Shown piece after piece: positions 1 through 11,439 of a stretch of 64,000 nt of DNA. The DNA is from Micrococcaceae bacterium Sec5.7 (GTDB lineage: Bacteria; Actinomycetota; Actinomycetes; Actinomycetales; Micrococcaceae). The translations under genes were made by a program, and so were the position numbers. The stretch covers positions 744,001 through 808,000 of the forward strand of contig CP144169.1 of NCBI GenBank assembly GCA_039636785.1. Reading direction: 5' to 3'. The notes under the pieces are model-generated. The model was not told the DNA's origin. It searched no databases and saw nothing but the letters and a program-made list of their open reading frames with translations. Every line of letters starts with the position of its first letter. Within the stretch, counting starts at the first letter, position 1.

Positions 1-11
1 TCTTGCTTCGG

Positions 12-97
12 TCCGGCAGATGGTCCTGCCGGATGTACGACGCCGGACGCCGGTGATCGAGCCTGTCGAGATCCAGAGGGTTTCGACAGGCTCAACC
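12..97. repeat. Two hairpins, including the GAGCCTGTCGA palindromic element
   Basis: Positions 12-18 and 27-33 form a small GC-rich hairpin. Positions 55-71 and 81-97 form a longer imperfect one: GAGCCTGTCGAGA on the left, TTTCGACAGGCTC on the right, 9-base loop. The second sequence is a dispersed palindrome I know as common in intergenic DNA of Arthrobacter relatives. It lies beyond the 3' end of glyA and could help end transcription, although no T-run follows. Confidence 0.6.
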
Positions 98-155
98 GCC
101 GGGGTGGGCACGCGTCTTACTTAACTCAACGAAAAACGCCGGGCAGAAATTCTAC

Positions 156-1478
156 CTAGGCGAGATTCGCCACGCCCGGGTAGAGCGGGTGTGCGGCGGC
201 GAGTGCCTCCACACGGTGACGCAGACCGGAAAGGTCCGCGCCGGCGTCGGCAATCAGTGCCTCGGCGATGATGTCCGCAACCTCGCGGAAGGCGGCTTCC
301 CCGAAACCTCTGGTAGCCAGCGCGGGAGTACCGATGCGCAGACCGGAGGTGACCATCGGCGGACGGGGGTCAAACGGGACGGCGTTGCGGTTGACGGTGA
401 CGTCGATCTCCGCCAGCCGGTCCTCCGCCTGCTGGCCATCCAGTTCGCAGTTGCGCAGGTCAACCAGGACCAGGTGCACATCGGTGCCGCCGGAGATCAC
501 GGAGATCCCCTTGGCCGTGACGTCGGGCTGGACCAGACGCTCGGCCAGGATCCGGGCACCGGCCAGCACACGCTCCTGGCGCTCCTTGAACTCGGGGGAA
601 GCGGCGATTTTGAACGCCACGGCCTTGCCGGCGATCACATGCTCCAGCGGGCCGCCCTGCTGGCCGGGGAACACGGCCGAGTTGATCTTCTTGGCGATGT
701 CCGCGTCGTTGGTCAGGATGATGCCGCCGCGCGGACCGGCGAGGGTCTTGTGCGTGGTGGAGGTGGTGACGTGGGCGTGCGGCACCGGCGACGGGTGCAG
801 CCCTGCAGCCACCAGCCCGGCGAAGTGAGCCATGTCCACCATGAGGTAGGCGCCCACGGAATCGGCGATCCGGCGGAACTCGGCGAAGTCCAGCTGGCGG
901 GCGTAGGCGGACCAGCCGGCAACGATCAGCTTCGGCTGGTGCTCCTGGGCCAGGCGCTCCACCTCGGCCATGTCGATCCGGTGGTCCTCCTCGCGGACCT
1001 GGTACGGGATCACGTTGTACAGGCGGCCGGAGAAGTTGATCCGCATGCCGTGCGTCAGGTGCCCGCCGTGGGCCAGGTTCAGTCCCATGATGGTGTCGCC
1101 GGGCTTGATCAGCGCGTGCATCACGGAGGCGTTCGCCTGGGCACCGGAGTGCGGCTGGACGTTTGCGTATTCGGCGCCGAACAGGGCCTTCACACGGTCA
1201 ATGGCCAACTGCTCCACGACGTCCACGTGCTCGCAGCCGCCGTAGTAGCGCTTGCCCGGGTAGCCCTCGGCGTACTTGTTGGTCAGCACCGAGCCCTGCG
1301 CCTGCATCACGGCCACGGCAGTGTGGTTCTCCGAGGCGATCATTTCCAGGCCGTCACGCTGACGGGTGAGTTCGTCGTCGATCTTCGCGGCGATCTCCGG
1401 GTCCAACTCGGCAAGCGTTGCGTTCAGGCTCGCTGAGGCAACCGCTTCAAAGGTTGCCGTCCCTGCTGCCGCGCTCAC
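156..1478 (-). CDS. glyA: Serine hydroxymethyltransferase
   Basis: The 440-residue protein has the full length of the SHMT family, a cytosolic PLP enzyme that interconverts serine plus tetrahydrofolate with glycine plus methylene-tetrahydrofolate. The PLP lysine lies in [15 protein letters not shown], and the substrate region [18 protein letters not shown] is intact. The ATG overlaps the gcvH stop by four bases, so it is the last gene of gcvP-gcvT-gcvH-glyA and probably translationally coupled. Placement with the cleavage system suggests glycine is turned into serine using the one-carbon unit released by GcvPTH. The assignment is clear. Confidence 0.97.
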   Translation of the reverse strand: MSAAAGTATFEAVASASLNATLAELDPEIAAKIDDELTRQRDGLEMIASENHTAVAVMQAQGSVLTNKYAEGYPGKRYYGGCEHVDVVEQLAIDRVKALFGAEYANVQPHSGAQANASVMHALIKPGDTIMGLNLAHGGHLTHGMRINFSGRLYNVIPYQVREEDHRIDMAEVERLAQEHQPKLIVAGWSAYARQLDFAEFRRIADSVGAYLMVDMAHFAGLVAAGLHPSPVPHAHVTTSTTHKTLAGPRGGIILTNDADIAKKINSAVFPGQQGGPLEHVIAGKAVAFKIAASPEFKERQERVLAGARILAERLVQPDVTAKGISVISGGTDVHLVLVDLRNCELDGQQAEDRLAEIDVTVNRNAVPFDPRPPMVTSGLRIGTPALATRGFGEAAFREVADIIAEALIADAGADLSGLRHRVEALAAAHPLYPGVANLA

Positions 1479-1861
1479 AGCTCGCCGCCGTTCTTGGACG
1501 CGTAGTCCGCCGCGGAGAGCAGCGGGCCCTCGGACTCTGCGGCCACCTTGAAGAGCCAGCCGGCACCGTACGGATCGTTATTGATGAGCGCAGGATCGTC
1601 GACGACGGCGGGGTTCAATTCCGTGACCTCGCCGGTCACGGGGGCGTACAGATCCGAAACGGACTTGGTGGACTCCACCTCGCCACAGGTCTCGCCCGCA
1701 GTCACAGTGGAACCGAGCTCGGGCAGGTCAACGTACACAATGTCGCCGAGGGCATCAGTGGCCACGGCGGAGATGCCAATGGAGACCACGTTGGACGCGG
1801 CATCGCGCGCAACCCACTCGTGCTCGTCGGAGTACTGCAGTTCAGGGGCAACTTTAGCCAT
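1475..1861 (-). CDS. gcvH: Glycine cleavage system H protein
   Basis: This 128-residue protein matches H-protein length. It is the lipoyl-carrying shuttle between GcvP, GcvT and lipoamide dehydrogenase. The lipoyl lysine lies in [20 protein letters not shown], and the N-terminal HEWV and C-terminal [11 protein letters not shown] blocks are typical. It starts 30 bases after gcvT and overlaps glyA by four bases. No lipoylation gene or lpd is in the window, so those functions must lie elsewhere. Confidence 0.96.
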   Translation of the reverse strand: MAKVAPELQYSDEHEWVARDAASNVVSIGISAVATDALGDIVYVDLPELGSTVTAGETCGEVESTKSVSDLYAPVTGEVTELNPAVVDDPALINNDPYGAGWLFKVAAESEGPLLSAADYASKNGGEL

Positions 1862-1891
1862 GTTTGGTTCCTTAAGTTCGGAGTGAAAAGT

Positions 1892-3052
1892 TTACTTCTG
1901 GCGCTTGTAGAACGGGAGGGCTATTACTTCGAAGGGCTCGGCCTTGCCGCGGAGGTCGATGTCCAGGGCGGTGCCCGGTTCGGAGTGCTCGATGTCCACG
2001 TACGCCATCGCAACCGGGTAGCCGAGGGTGGGGCTGGGCTGGCCGGAGGTGACTTCGCCAACCACGTTGCCGTTTTTCAGGACCGGGTAGTGCCCGCGGC
2101 CGGCGCGGCGGCCCAGGCCCTTGAGGCCAACGAGCTTGCGGCCGCTGGTGGAACCGGCGCCTGCTGCCTTCTTGGCCTCAAGCGCTGCCTTGCCCACGAA
2201 ATCGCTTTCCTTGGCGAGCGACACGACCGGTCCCAGCCCGGCTGCGAAGGGGTCGCCTTCGAGGGAGAGCTCGTTGCCGTAGAGCGGCATGCCGGCTTCG
2301 AGGCGGAGAGAGTCGCGGGAGGCGAGCCCCGCAGGCGTCAGCTCCCCATCTTCGGCAATGGCAACGATTGCCTGCCAGAGGGCAGCGGCGTCGTCGTTGT
2401 CCACGAAGATCTCAAAACCGTCCTCGCCGGTGTAGCCGGTGCGGGCCAGCAGGAGTTCCTGGCTGCCGCCTGCGAACGAGAACGCAACCTCGACCGCAGC
2501 GTAGTACTTGAGCCCGGTGACCCGCTCGTGCTGCACCGCCGGAACCAGACGCAGCAGGATTTCCTCTGCCTTGGGGCCCTGCACCGCGATCAGCGAGGTG
2601 GCTGCGGACACGTCCTCAACAACCACGTCGAAGCCTGCGGCGCGCTCGGCGAGAGCTGCTGCAACTACCGTGGCGTTGCCGGCGTTGGGTACCACCAGGA
2701 ACTTGTCGGTGCTGTCCTCGCCGGCGTCCGCCGAAGCGGGCCGGCGGTACGTGATGAGGTCGTCGATGATGCCGCCGTCCTCGTTGCAGATCAGCGAGTA
2801 CTTGGCCTTGCCCACTGACATCGCGGAGATTTTCCCCACCAGCGCGTAGTCCAGGAAGGCGGCGGCGTCCGGGCCGGTGATCCAGACTTCGCCCATGTGG
2901 GAGAGGTCAAAGATGCCCGCGGACTGCCGGACGGCGTGGTGCTCTGCCAGCTCGGAGCTGTATTTGAGCGGCATCTGCCAGCCGCCGAAATCGGTGAAGG
3001 AGGCGCCGAGCTTCTTGTGCTCTTCATAAAGGGCCGTGTAGTTCTCAGTCAT
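1892..3052 (-). CDS. gcvT: Glycine cleavage system T protein (aminomethyltransferase)
   Basis: The 386-residue protein has the GcvT fold along its whole length. FGGWQMPLKY and FDLSHMGEVWITG mark the N-terminal folate-binding region, and SRDSLRLEAGMPLYGNEL lies in the central part. It transfers the methylene group from aminomethyl-lipoyl-GcvH to tetrahydrofolate and releases ammonia. The gap to the gcvP stop upstream is only 12 bases, so the two are co-transcribed. Confidence 0.96.
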   Translation of the reverse strand: MTENYTALYEEHKKLGASFTDFGGWQMPLKYSSELAEHHAVRQSAGIFDLSHMGEVWITGPDAAAFLDYALVGKISAMSVGKAKYSLICNEDGGIIDDLITYRRPASADAGEDSTDKFLVVPNAGNATVVAAALAERAAGFDVVVEDVSAATSLIAVQGPKAEEILLRLVPAVQHERVTGLKYYAAVEVAFSFAGGSQELLLARTGYTGEDGFEIFVDNDDAAALWQAIVAIAEDGELTPAGLASRDSLRLEAGMPLYGNELSLEGDPFAAGLGPVVSLAKESDFVGKAALEAKKAAGAGSTSGRKLVGLKGLGRRAGRGHYPVLKNGNVVGEVTSGQPSPTLGYPVAMAYVDIEHSEPGTALDIDLRGKAEPFEVIALPFYKRQK

Positions 3053-3064
3053 GGTTGTCAGTCC

Positions 3065-5926
<2,862 letters not shown>

Positions 5927-5970
5927 AACTAAGGCGGCGCAGGGTACGCCACATTGATTCGGGTTCCTCC

Positions 5971-6212
5971 CCGCTCTGTATTGGACCTGAGAGTTTCCGC
6001 GCAGCCAGCTTTCGCATGGCCCCGCTTGCACCGTCGGTGAGCATGGCCTGTTCGGGTTCAGCATCCTCGGATCAACCTTGGACACATGAATGGACAGCCT
6101 GCTGCTTTCCAGAGTTGCCTTGCCGCGGCGGTACATGGGCCTGAGAGATTCCTGGGGAGGATTTGCTCCTACGGCGCCTGCTTGTACCTACTAGCAGAAC
6201 TCTCCCGCCGCA
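5971..6212 (-). promoter_or_regulatory. Tandem glycine riboswitch upstream of gcvP
   Basis: Read on the minus strand, the first aptamer (about 6212-6124) has GCGGGAGAGTTC, then GGCGCCGTAGGAGCAAA and AATCTCTCAGGCCCA, closed by a GCGGCGG/CCGCCGC pairing. The second (about 6070-5971) has CACCGACGGTGCAAGCGGGG and GAAACTCTCAGGTCCAATACAGAGCGGGG. These are the conserved glycine-aptamer cores, and tandem arrangement is typical. Glycine riboswitches ahead of gcv operons usually switch expression on when glycine is abundant. About 45 bases separate the second aptamer from the gcvP start. The expression platform (terminator or ribosome-site masking) was not resolved. Confidence 0.93.
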
Positions 6213-6311
6213 GATCAAAGGCATATTCAATTGCTCGTGACCGCAGTCACAATGGCTATTATCCTACGCCCGGCGCCGAGGAGCAAATAAATTACTTCCG
6301 CCCGGCGGAGG

Positions 6312-6851
6312 CTAGCGGCGCAGCCGATCCAGGGCTGCCAGCAGGCTCTCGACGTCGGCCGCCGTCTGTACCGCTGTGCCGGACGGCCCGATCGAGAGCA
6401 TGGCATTGAAGTAAAGCCCGTCCCCCATGTACAGCACGGCCCGGGCGATCGCCGGGCCGACGTCGATGGCTATTTCCTCCAGCCACCGCTGTTGGATACG
6501 GGCGAATCTGCGTCGCGTCTCCTCGTGCGCAACTTCAGCGAGCCTTGTGGCGGCCACCACCGCACGGTCAAGGGGCGTATCATCCCAGACCGAGGACCGG
6601 ATGAAGTACGCCGCGGCGCCCTCGGGCGCCTGGGCCATGGCATCTGCATCGGCCGCTGCAAACTCATCAAGCCGGTCAAGCAGCACTCCAATCAATGCTT
6701 CCTTGTTGGGGAAGTGGTAAAGCAGCCCGCCCTTGGAGACACCGGCCCGCCTGGCGACGGCGTCCAGGGTGGCAGCACGCTCCCCCACCTCAATCAGGAG
6801 CGCTTCGAAGGCGTCGAGGACGGCGCCGCGGGCGACTGGGGTTCTGGCCAT
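6312..6851 (-). CDS. TetR-family transcriptional repressor
   Basis: This 179-residue protein has an N-terminal TetR helix-turn-helix (VARRAGVSKGGLLYHFPNKE, about residues 23-42) followed by a helical ligand-binding domain. The ATG at 6851 is preferred because AGGA lies a few bases upstream; an in-frame ATG at 6878 would add nine residues. It is divergent from an MFS exporter, with one large palindrome filling the gap, so it probably represses the exporter and itself until a drug or metabolite binds. The ligand cannot be read from the sequence. Confidence 0.9.
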   Translation of the reverse strand: MARTPVARGAVLDAFEALLIEVGERAATLDAVARRAGVSKGGLLYHFPNKEALIGVLLDRLDEFAAADADAMAQAPEGAAAYFIRSSVWDDTPLDRAVVAATRLAEVAHEETRRRFARIQQRWLEEIAIDVGPAIARAVLYMGDGLYFNAMLSIGPSGTAVQTAADVESLLAALDRLRR

Positions 6852-6886
6852 GATTCCTATCATGCACGGTTTGATCATTGTCGTTT

Positions 6887-6918
6887 CTTAACTATACCGT
6901 CTGGACGGTATAGTTAAG
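6887..6918. promoter_or_regulatory. 32-bp palindromic operator between the TetR gene and the exporter
   Basis: Positions 6887-6901 and 6904-6918 are perfect inverted complements (15-bp arms around a TG centre; the core arm is ACTATACCGTC). It ends three bases before the exporter ATG at 6922 and lies 35 bases before the repressor start. It is the only strong dyad in the gap, and its length and symmetry match TetR operators. Position over the exporter's ribosome site suggests binding would block transcription closely. No separate Shine-Dalgarno is evident for the exporter, so its message may be leaderless or nearly so. Confidence 0.85.
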
Positions 6919-6921
6919 CTC

Positions 6922-8478
6922 ATGACCACGTCCGCAGCCATCACCAACAACTCCTCCGACACCCCTGGACGCAAGAGCTCATGGCGCGACTGGCTCGCCC
7001 TGGGCCTGCTGATGTTCCCTGTCCTTCTGGTGGCCGTGGACAACACTGCCCTGACCTTTGCGCTGCCGGCGATTGCCCGCAGCCTGGAGGCCAGCGGGGT
7101 GCAGCTGCTGTGGATCGTGGACGCGTACCCGCTGGTGCTGGCCGGGCTGCTGGTGGCGATGGGCAGCTTCGGGGACAGGATCGGCCGCCGGAGACTGCTC
7201 ATGATCGGTACAGCGGGCTTTGCCGCCGTCTCAGCCGTCACAGCTTTTGCGCCCACTGCAGAATGGCTCATCGCCGGACGGGCCGGCCTGGGAGTCTTCG
7301 GCGCGATGCTGATGCCGTCAACGCTGTCGCTGATCCGCAACATCTTCCCGGACGCCAACCGTCGCAGGCTGGCCGTTGCCATCTGGGCAGCGGGATTCTC
7401 CGGCGGTGCCGCACTGGGCCCGATCTTCGGCGGCTGGCTGGTGGAGCACTTTTGGTGGGGGGCTGTGCTGCTCGTGGCGGTTCCCATCATGCTGCCCCTG
7501 CTCGCTCTTGGCCGGGCGTTCATTCCGGAATCCAGGGACCCGAATCCGGGCCGGGTGGACGTGCCCAGCATCCTGCTCTCAATGCTGGTGATGGTACCGG
7601 TTGTTTATGGCATCAAGGAGCTTGCCACCGAGGGGGTTGGCGCCCTTCCGCTGGCCATCATTGCGTTCGGGCTGGTGATGGGCTTCGTTTTTGTCCGGCG
7701 CCAGAAGCGGCTCGCATCACCGTTGCTGGACATTTCACTGTTCGGCAACAGTGTGTTTAGCACCGCGATCACCGCAAATGTACTGGCGTTGTTTTCGTTC
7801 AATGGCTTCATCCTGTTCCTGGCACAGCACCTGCAGCTCCTGGAAGGGCTCTCTCCGTCCGCGTCTGGTGTTGCCATGATCCCTGCCCTGGTTGCCACCG
7901 TGCTGGCCGGGCTGCTGGTGGTGCCATTGGTCAGGAAGATCCGGCCAGGGTTTGTGGTGGCAGGAGGCCTGTCCTTGAGCGCATTAGGGTATTTTCTGGT
8001 GGCATTCGGCGATCACAGCCCAGGACCTGCCCTCCTTCTGGGTGCCCTGCTGGTGCTGGCTCTCGGCGTAGGGGCGGCGGAGACCATTTCGAATGACCTG
8101 ATTCTGGGCTCGGTCCCCGCCGCCAAGTCCGGCGCGGCGGCGGCCATTTCGGAGACCGGTTACGAGGTGGGTTCGCTGCTGGGCACCGCCATCCTGGGCT
8201 CCATCCTCACGGCGTCCTATCAGCAGCATCTGCTCCTGCCTGCCGGAGTCTCCGAACTTGCCTCCGGTGCAGCCGCACACCAGGCCGGCGAAACCCTTGC
8301 CGGCGCGGTCGAACTGGCCCGAACCCTGCCCGGACCGCTGGGGGCGGCACTGACGGACGCTGCCCGCGCCGCGTTCGATTCGGGCGTCCACATCACCGCA
8401 GCCATCGCGCTGGTGCTGATGGCAGCGGCGGCAGTCCTTGCCGCCGTCGTACTCCGGAAGGTCCCGACGGCGGACTAG
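6922..8478 (+). CDS. MFS multidrug exporter, DHA2 (14-TM, QacA/SmvA-like)
   Basis: This 518-residue integral membrane protein begins with a short hydrophilic stretch, then LLVAVDNTALTFALPAI (motif D1 of drug:H+ antiporters) and the loop 2-3 motif GSFGDRIGRRRLL. Length and hydrophobicity fit 14 helices. The family exports cationic or amphipathic drugs using the proton gradient. Control by the divergent TetR gene through the shared palindrome is likely. The substrate is not predictable; QacA-like proteins with the LLWIVDAYPLVLAG motif often export quaternary ammonium compounds. Confidence 0.92.
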   Translation: MTTSAAITNNSSDTPGRKSSWRDWLALGLLMFPVLLVAVDNTALTFALPAIARSLEASGVQLLWIVDAYPLVLAGLLVAMGSFGDRIGRRRLLMIGTAGFAAVSAVTAFAPTAEWLIAGRAGLGVFGAMLMPSTLSLIRNIFPDANRRRLAVAIWAAGFSGGAALGPIFGGWLVEHFWWGAVLLVAVPIMLPLLALGRAFIPESRDPNPGRVDVPSILLSMLVMVPVVYGIKELATEGVGALPLAIIAFGLVMGFVFVRRQKRLASPLLDISLFGNSVFSTAITANVLALFSFNGFILFLAQHLQLLEGLSPSASGVAMIPALVATVLAGLLVVPLVRKIRPGFVVAGGLSLSALGYFLVAFGDHSPGPALLLGALLVLALGVGAAETISNDLILGSVPAAKSGAAAAISETGYEVGSLLGTAILGSILTASYQQHLLLPAGVSELASGAAAHQAGETLAGAVELARTLPGPLGAALTDAARAAFDSGVHITAAIALVLMAAAAVLAAVVLRKVPTAD

Positions 8479-8535
8479 GGCCGGGAATCGGCGCCACGCT
8501 CAGACTGCGGTATGAGACCTCAGCTCAAGTCAAAG

Positions 8536-9015
8536 CTACTTACTGTCCGGCGTGGTGACGCTGGCCGAGGCCTTCATGTTCTCGGCGCCAACCAACCAGG
8601 CGAACTGCTCAAGCTTGGCAATCAATGCGTGGAGGAGATCCGCGGTGGTGGGGTCTTCGTCATCCACTTCGTCGTGGACCTTGCGCATGGTGCCCACCGC
8701 TGCCTCGAGCCCCGCGACGATCCTGTCGATCGCGTCTTTGGTACTGACCAGGCCATCAGGGAACTGGGCCAGGCTGGTGGTTTTCGCAACGGTGGCGCTC
8801 CTTCCGTCTGGCAAGGCGTGCAGGGCGCGCATCCTCTCGGCCATGTCATCGGCAAAGAGCCTCGCGGCGTCAATGATTTCATCGAGCTGAAGGTGAAGGT
8901 CCCGGAAGTTGGCCCCCACAATGTTCCAATGTGCCTGCTTGCCCTGGATGTGCAGTTCGATCAGGTCGGCGAGCACGGCCTGCAGGTTGTTGGTCAGGGT
9001 CGGTGAAGCTTTCAT
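8536..9015 (-). CDS. dps: Dps-family ferritin-like DNA-binding protein
   Basis: This 159-residue protein has the Dps ferroxidase signature HWNIVGANFRDLHLQLDEII near residue 40. Dps assembles as a dodecamer, oxidises iron with peroxide and protects DNA under starvation or oxidative stress. The ATG at 9015 is chosen because GAGGAGG sits four bases upstream; an in-frame start seven codons earlier lacks such a site. The gene is transcribed alone and converges with the exporter. No OxyR or Fur box was recognised. Confidence 0.93.
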   Translation of the reverse strand: MKASPTLTNNLQAVLADLIELHIQGKQAHWNIVGANFRDLHLQLDEIIDAARLFADDMAERMRALHALPDGRSATVAKTTSLAQFPDGLVSTKDAIDRIVAGLEAAVGTMRKVHDEVDDEDPTTADLLHALIAKLEQFAWLVGAENMKASASVTTPDSK

Positions 9016-9226
9016 GAATCCTCCTCGGGTGGTCAAGTGAATCCGACGCTACCGCAGAGGACGGCCATTCCGCGACGGCCGCGCGCAAGTGCTGCAGCCG
9101 TTCGTCGGCGAGCACGCACCCCACCCGGGCGCCTGCACGCAGCCCGTCCTGGACAGCAGGAAGTACCGTTGCGGGCGGACATCAGCGCTTCATAGCTGCC
9201 GGTGCTCAGGGCTCCCGATTAAAACA

Positions 9227-9301
9227 AACGAATTGAATTCATTACCCTCTTGCACAGTGGGGCAGTTCACGTCCATACTAAATGAACGTCATTCATTTAG
9301 T
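9227..9301 (+). promoter_or_regulatory. Promoter and paired operator repeats of the agmatine operon
   Basis: A likely promoter has TTGCAC at 9250-9255 and CATACT at 9274-9279 with an 18-bp spacer. A dyad at 9277-9301 (ACTAAATGAA, five bases, TTCATTTAGT) overlaps the -10 and the start point. A second, smaller dyad (AACGAATT-G-AATTCATT) at 9227-9243 lies just before the -35. Both contain ATGAA/TTCAT half-sites, so one dimeric regulator, perhaps of TetR type, may bind both. No candidate regulator gene is adjacent. Confidence 0.65.
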
Positions 9302-9331
9302 GACGGTCGTCTCACTGGAGAACATGCCCCC

Positions 9332-10402
9332 ATGATTGAAGTTACCTGCCTTGGAACACCAGCTTCCCTGGCCCGCACTGAACCTTCCACCCGCACTCCG
9401 CTGCGTGTCGGCGTCGTCCAACACCGCTGGCACTCCACGGCCGCTGCTGTGCGCGCCGAACTCAATGACGGCATCGAACGCGCCGCCCGCCTGGGAGCCA
9501 CTGTTGTCTTCCTTCCGGAACTCACCCTCTCCCGCTATCCGGCAGACACCCGGCCGGATAACGACCCGGCAGTGAGCATCCGCCCCTCGGACATCGCCGA
9601 AGATCTGCTGACCGGCCCCACTTTCCGGTTCGCCGCCGAGGCCGCCCGCCGCCACGGCATCTGCATCCATGCCTCCCTCTACCAGCGGGCGGAACACCCG
9701 GACGGCACTGACGACGGACTGGGCCTGAACACCTCCATCCTGGTCTCAGCCGAGGGCGAGCTTCTGGCCCGCACCCACAAGCTGCATATCCCCGTCACTG
9801 CCGGCTACTACGAGGACAAGTTCTTCCGCCAGGGCCCGGCAACGGATGACGCCTACGAGGTCCACGCACCGTCGGAGCTCGGCGGCGCGCGGCTGGGCAT
9901 GCCCACCTGCTGGGACGAATGGTTCCCCGAGCTCGCACGCCTGTACTCCCTGGGCGGCGCGGAAATCCTCGTCTACCCCACCGCGATCGGTTCGGAGCCG
10001 GACCACCCCGATTTCGACACCCAGCCCCTCTGGCAGCAGGTGATCGTGGGCAACGGCATCGCCAACGGCCTTTTCATGGTGGCCCCCAACCGCTGGGGAA
10101 ATGAAGGAACGCTGAATTTCTACGGTTCCTCGTTCATCTCCGATCCCTACGGCCGGATCCTGGTCCAGGCCCCGCGGGAGGAATCCGCTGTTCTCGTGGC
10201 GGATCTGGACCTCGACCAGCGCAAGGACTGGCTGACGCTCTTCCCGTTTCTGTCCACGCGCCGCCCGGACACCTACGCCCGGCTGACTGATCCGGTGGAC
10301 CACAACGCCCCGTTCGGCTCAGAATCTTCGGGGAACAGGACTGGCTCAATCACGGCCACCCCGGTGGCGGAGCTTGCCGAGGCCCAGGGCGCCCGCGCAT
10401 GA
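9332..10402 (+). CDS. Carbon-nitrogen hydrolase, probable N-carbamoylputrescine amidase
   Basis: This 356-residue cytosolic nitrilase-superfamily protein has the Glu-Lys-Cys triad: Glu in FLPELTLSRYP, Lys in RTHKLHIP, Cys in MPTCWDEWFPE. It is followed with a four-base overlap by an agmatine deiminase gene. That order is typical of agmatine to N-carbamoylputrescine to putrescine, which supports AguB activity. It is about 60 residues longer than a standard AguB, mostly at the ends, so a related amide is possible. The frame is open far upstream, but the ATG at 9332 follows the promoter and GGAG 11 bases before it. Confidence 0.85.
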   Translation: MIEVTCLGTPASLARTEPSTRTPLRVGVVQHRWHSTAAAVRAELNDGIERAARLGATVVFLPELTLSRYPADTRPDNDPAVSIRPSDIAEDLLTGPTFRFAAEAARRHGICIHASLYQRAEHPDGTDDGLGLNTSILVSAEGELLARTHKLHIPVTAGYYEDKFFRQGPATDDAYEVHAPSELGGARLGMPTCWDEWFPELARLYSLGGAEILVYPTAIGSEPDHPDFDTQPLWQQVIVGNGIANGLFMVAPNRWGNEGTLNFYGSSFISDPYGRILVQAPREESAVLVADLDLDQRKDWLTLFPFLSTRRPDTYARLTDPVDHNAPFGSESSGNRTGSITATPVAELAEAQGARA

Positions 10403-11439
10403 TGGCCTGGCGCATGCCCGCCGAAACGGCACCCCAGGAGCGTATCTGGATGGCGTTCCCCACCGGCGGGTACACCCTGGGCGACACCGACGAAGAGGCA
10501 CACGCCGCCCGTTCTGTCTGGGCCGCCGTCGCCAATGCCGCCGTCGAATTTGAGCCGGTCACCATGGTGGTGGCCCCCGACGACGTCGAGACCGCCGCCC
10601 GCTATCTGCACCCTGACGTTGAGGTTCTTACCGCTGAACTCAACGATGCGTGGATGCGGGACATCGGGCCCTCGTTCGTGCTGGACAACCACGGCCAGCT
10701 CGGCGCCGTCGACTGGATCTTCAACGGCTGGGGCGGACAGGACTGGGCAGCCTGGGACAAGGACTCCCTGATCGCAGCGGAGATCTCGGCCCGCACAGGC
10801 GCCCAGCACCTCCCCTCAGGGATCGTCAACGAAGGCGGCGGCATCCAGGTGGACGGCGAGGGCACCGTGCTGGTCACCGAAACCGTGCAGCTGGATCCTG
10901 GCCGGAACCCTGGACTGGTCAAGGCGGACATCGAGCAGGAGCTGGCCCGCACCATCGGGGCCACTCACGTCATCTGGCTGCCACGCGGCCTCACCCGGGA
11001 CTCCGAAAAGTTCGGCACCCGGGGCCACGTGGACATCGTGGCGGCCATCCCGTCGCCGGGAACGCTCCTGGTGCACTCGCAGCAGAACCCGGATCACCCG
11101 GATTTCGAGATCAGCCGCGAAATCATCCAATTTCTGTCCACCACCCAGGACGCGGCCGGACGGGACTGGAACATCATCGAAGTTCCCGCCCCGGAGGCCA
11201 TTACGGACGACGAGGGGTTTGTGGACTACAGCTACATCAACCACCTCGTGGTCAACGGAGGCGTCATCGCCTGCAGCTTCTCAGACCCCATGGATGAGAA
11301 AGCACTCCGTGTCCTCGCCGATGCCTACCCCGGCCGCCGTGTTGTCAGTGTTGACGCACGGGAACTCTTTGCCCGGGGCGGCGGCATTCACTGCATTACG
11401 CAGCAGCAGCCTGCTGCCGTCAAGAAAGGCCTGACATGA
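10399..11439 (+). CDS. aguA: Agmatine deiminase
   Basis: This 346-residue peptidyl-arginine-deiminase-like enzyme hydrolyses agmatine to N-carbamoylputrescine and ammonia. The guanidine-binding blocks MRDIGPSF and NEGGGIQVD are present, and the catalytic cysteine is in GGGIHCITQQQP near the C-terminus. The start overlaps the amidase stop (ATGA), and its own stop overlaps the permease start in the same way, so the three genes form a tight operon for uptake and breakdown of agmatine or a related guanidino amine. Confidence 0.93.
   Translation: MMAWRMPAETAPQERIWMAFPTGGYTLGDTDEEAHAARSVWAAVANAAVEFEPVTMVVAPDDVETAARYLHPDVEVLTAELNDAWMRDIGPSFVLDNHGQLGAVDWIFNGWGGQDWAAWDKDSLIAAEISARTGAQHLPSGIVNEGGGIQVDGEGTVLVTETVQLDPGRNPGLVKADIEQELARTIGATHVIWLPRGLTRDSEKFGTRGHVDIVAAIPSPGTLLVHSQQNPDHPDFEISREIIQFLSTTQDAAGRDWNIIEVPAPEAITDDEGFVDYSYINHLVVNGGVIACSFSDPMDEKALRVLADAYPGRRVVSVDARELFARGGGIHCITQQQPAAVKKGLT

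Noticed and set aside
189-1436. 415-codon plus-strand frame opposite glyA, and similar long frames opposite gcvP and gcvT
   Set aside because: They are antisense shadows of high-GC genes, His/Gly/Val-rich, and without any family features.
5927-6136. N-terminal extension of gcvP to 1023 residues
   Set aside because: The extra codons lie wholly in the glycine riboswitch and have no similarity to P proteins; MYRRGK overlaps the aptamer closing stem.
9089-9331. Earlier start for the nitrilase-type amidase (437 residues)
   Set aside because: The extension covers the promoter and both operator dyads and has no nitrilase similarity.
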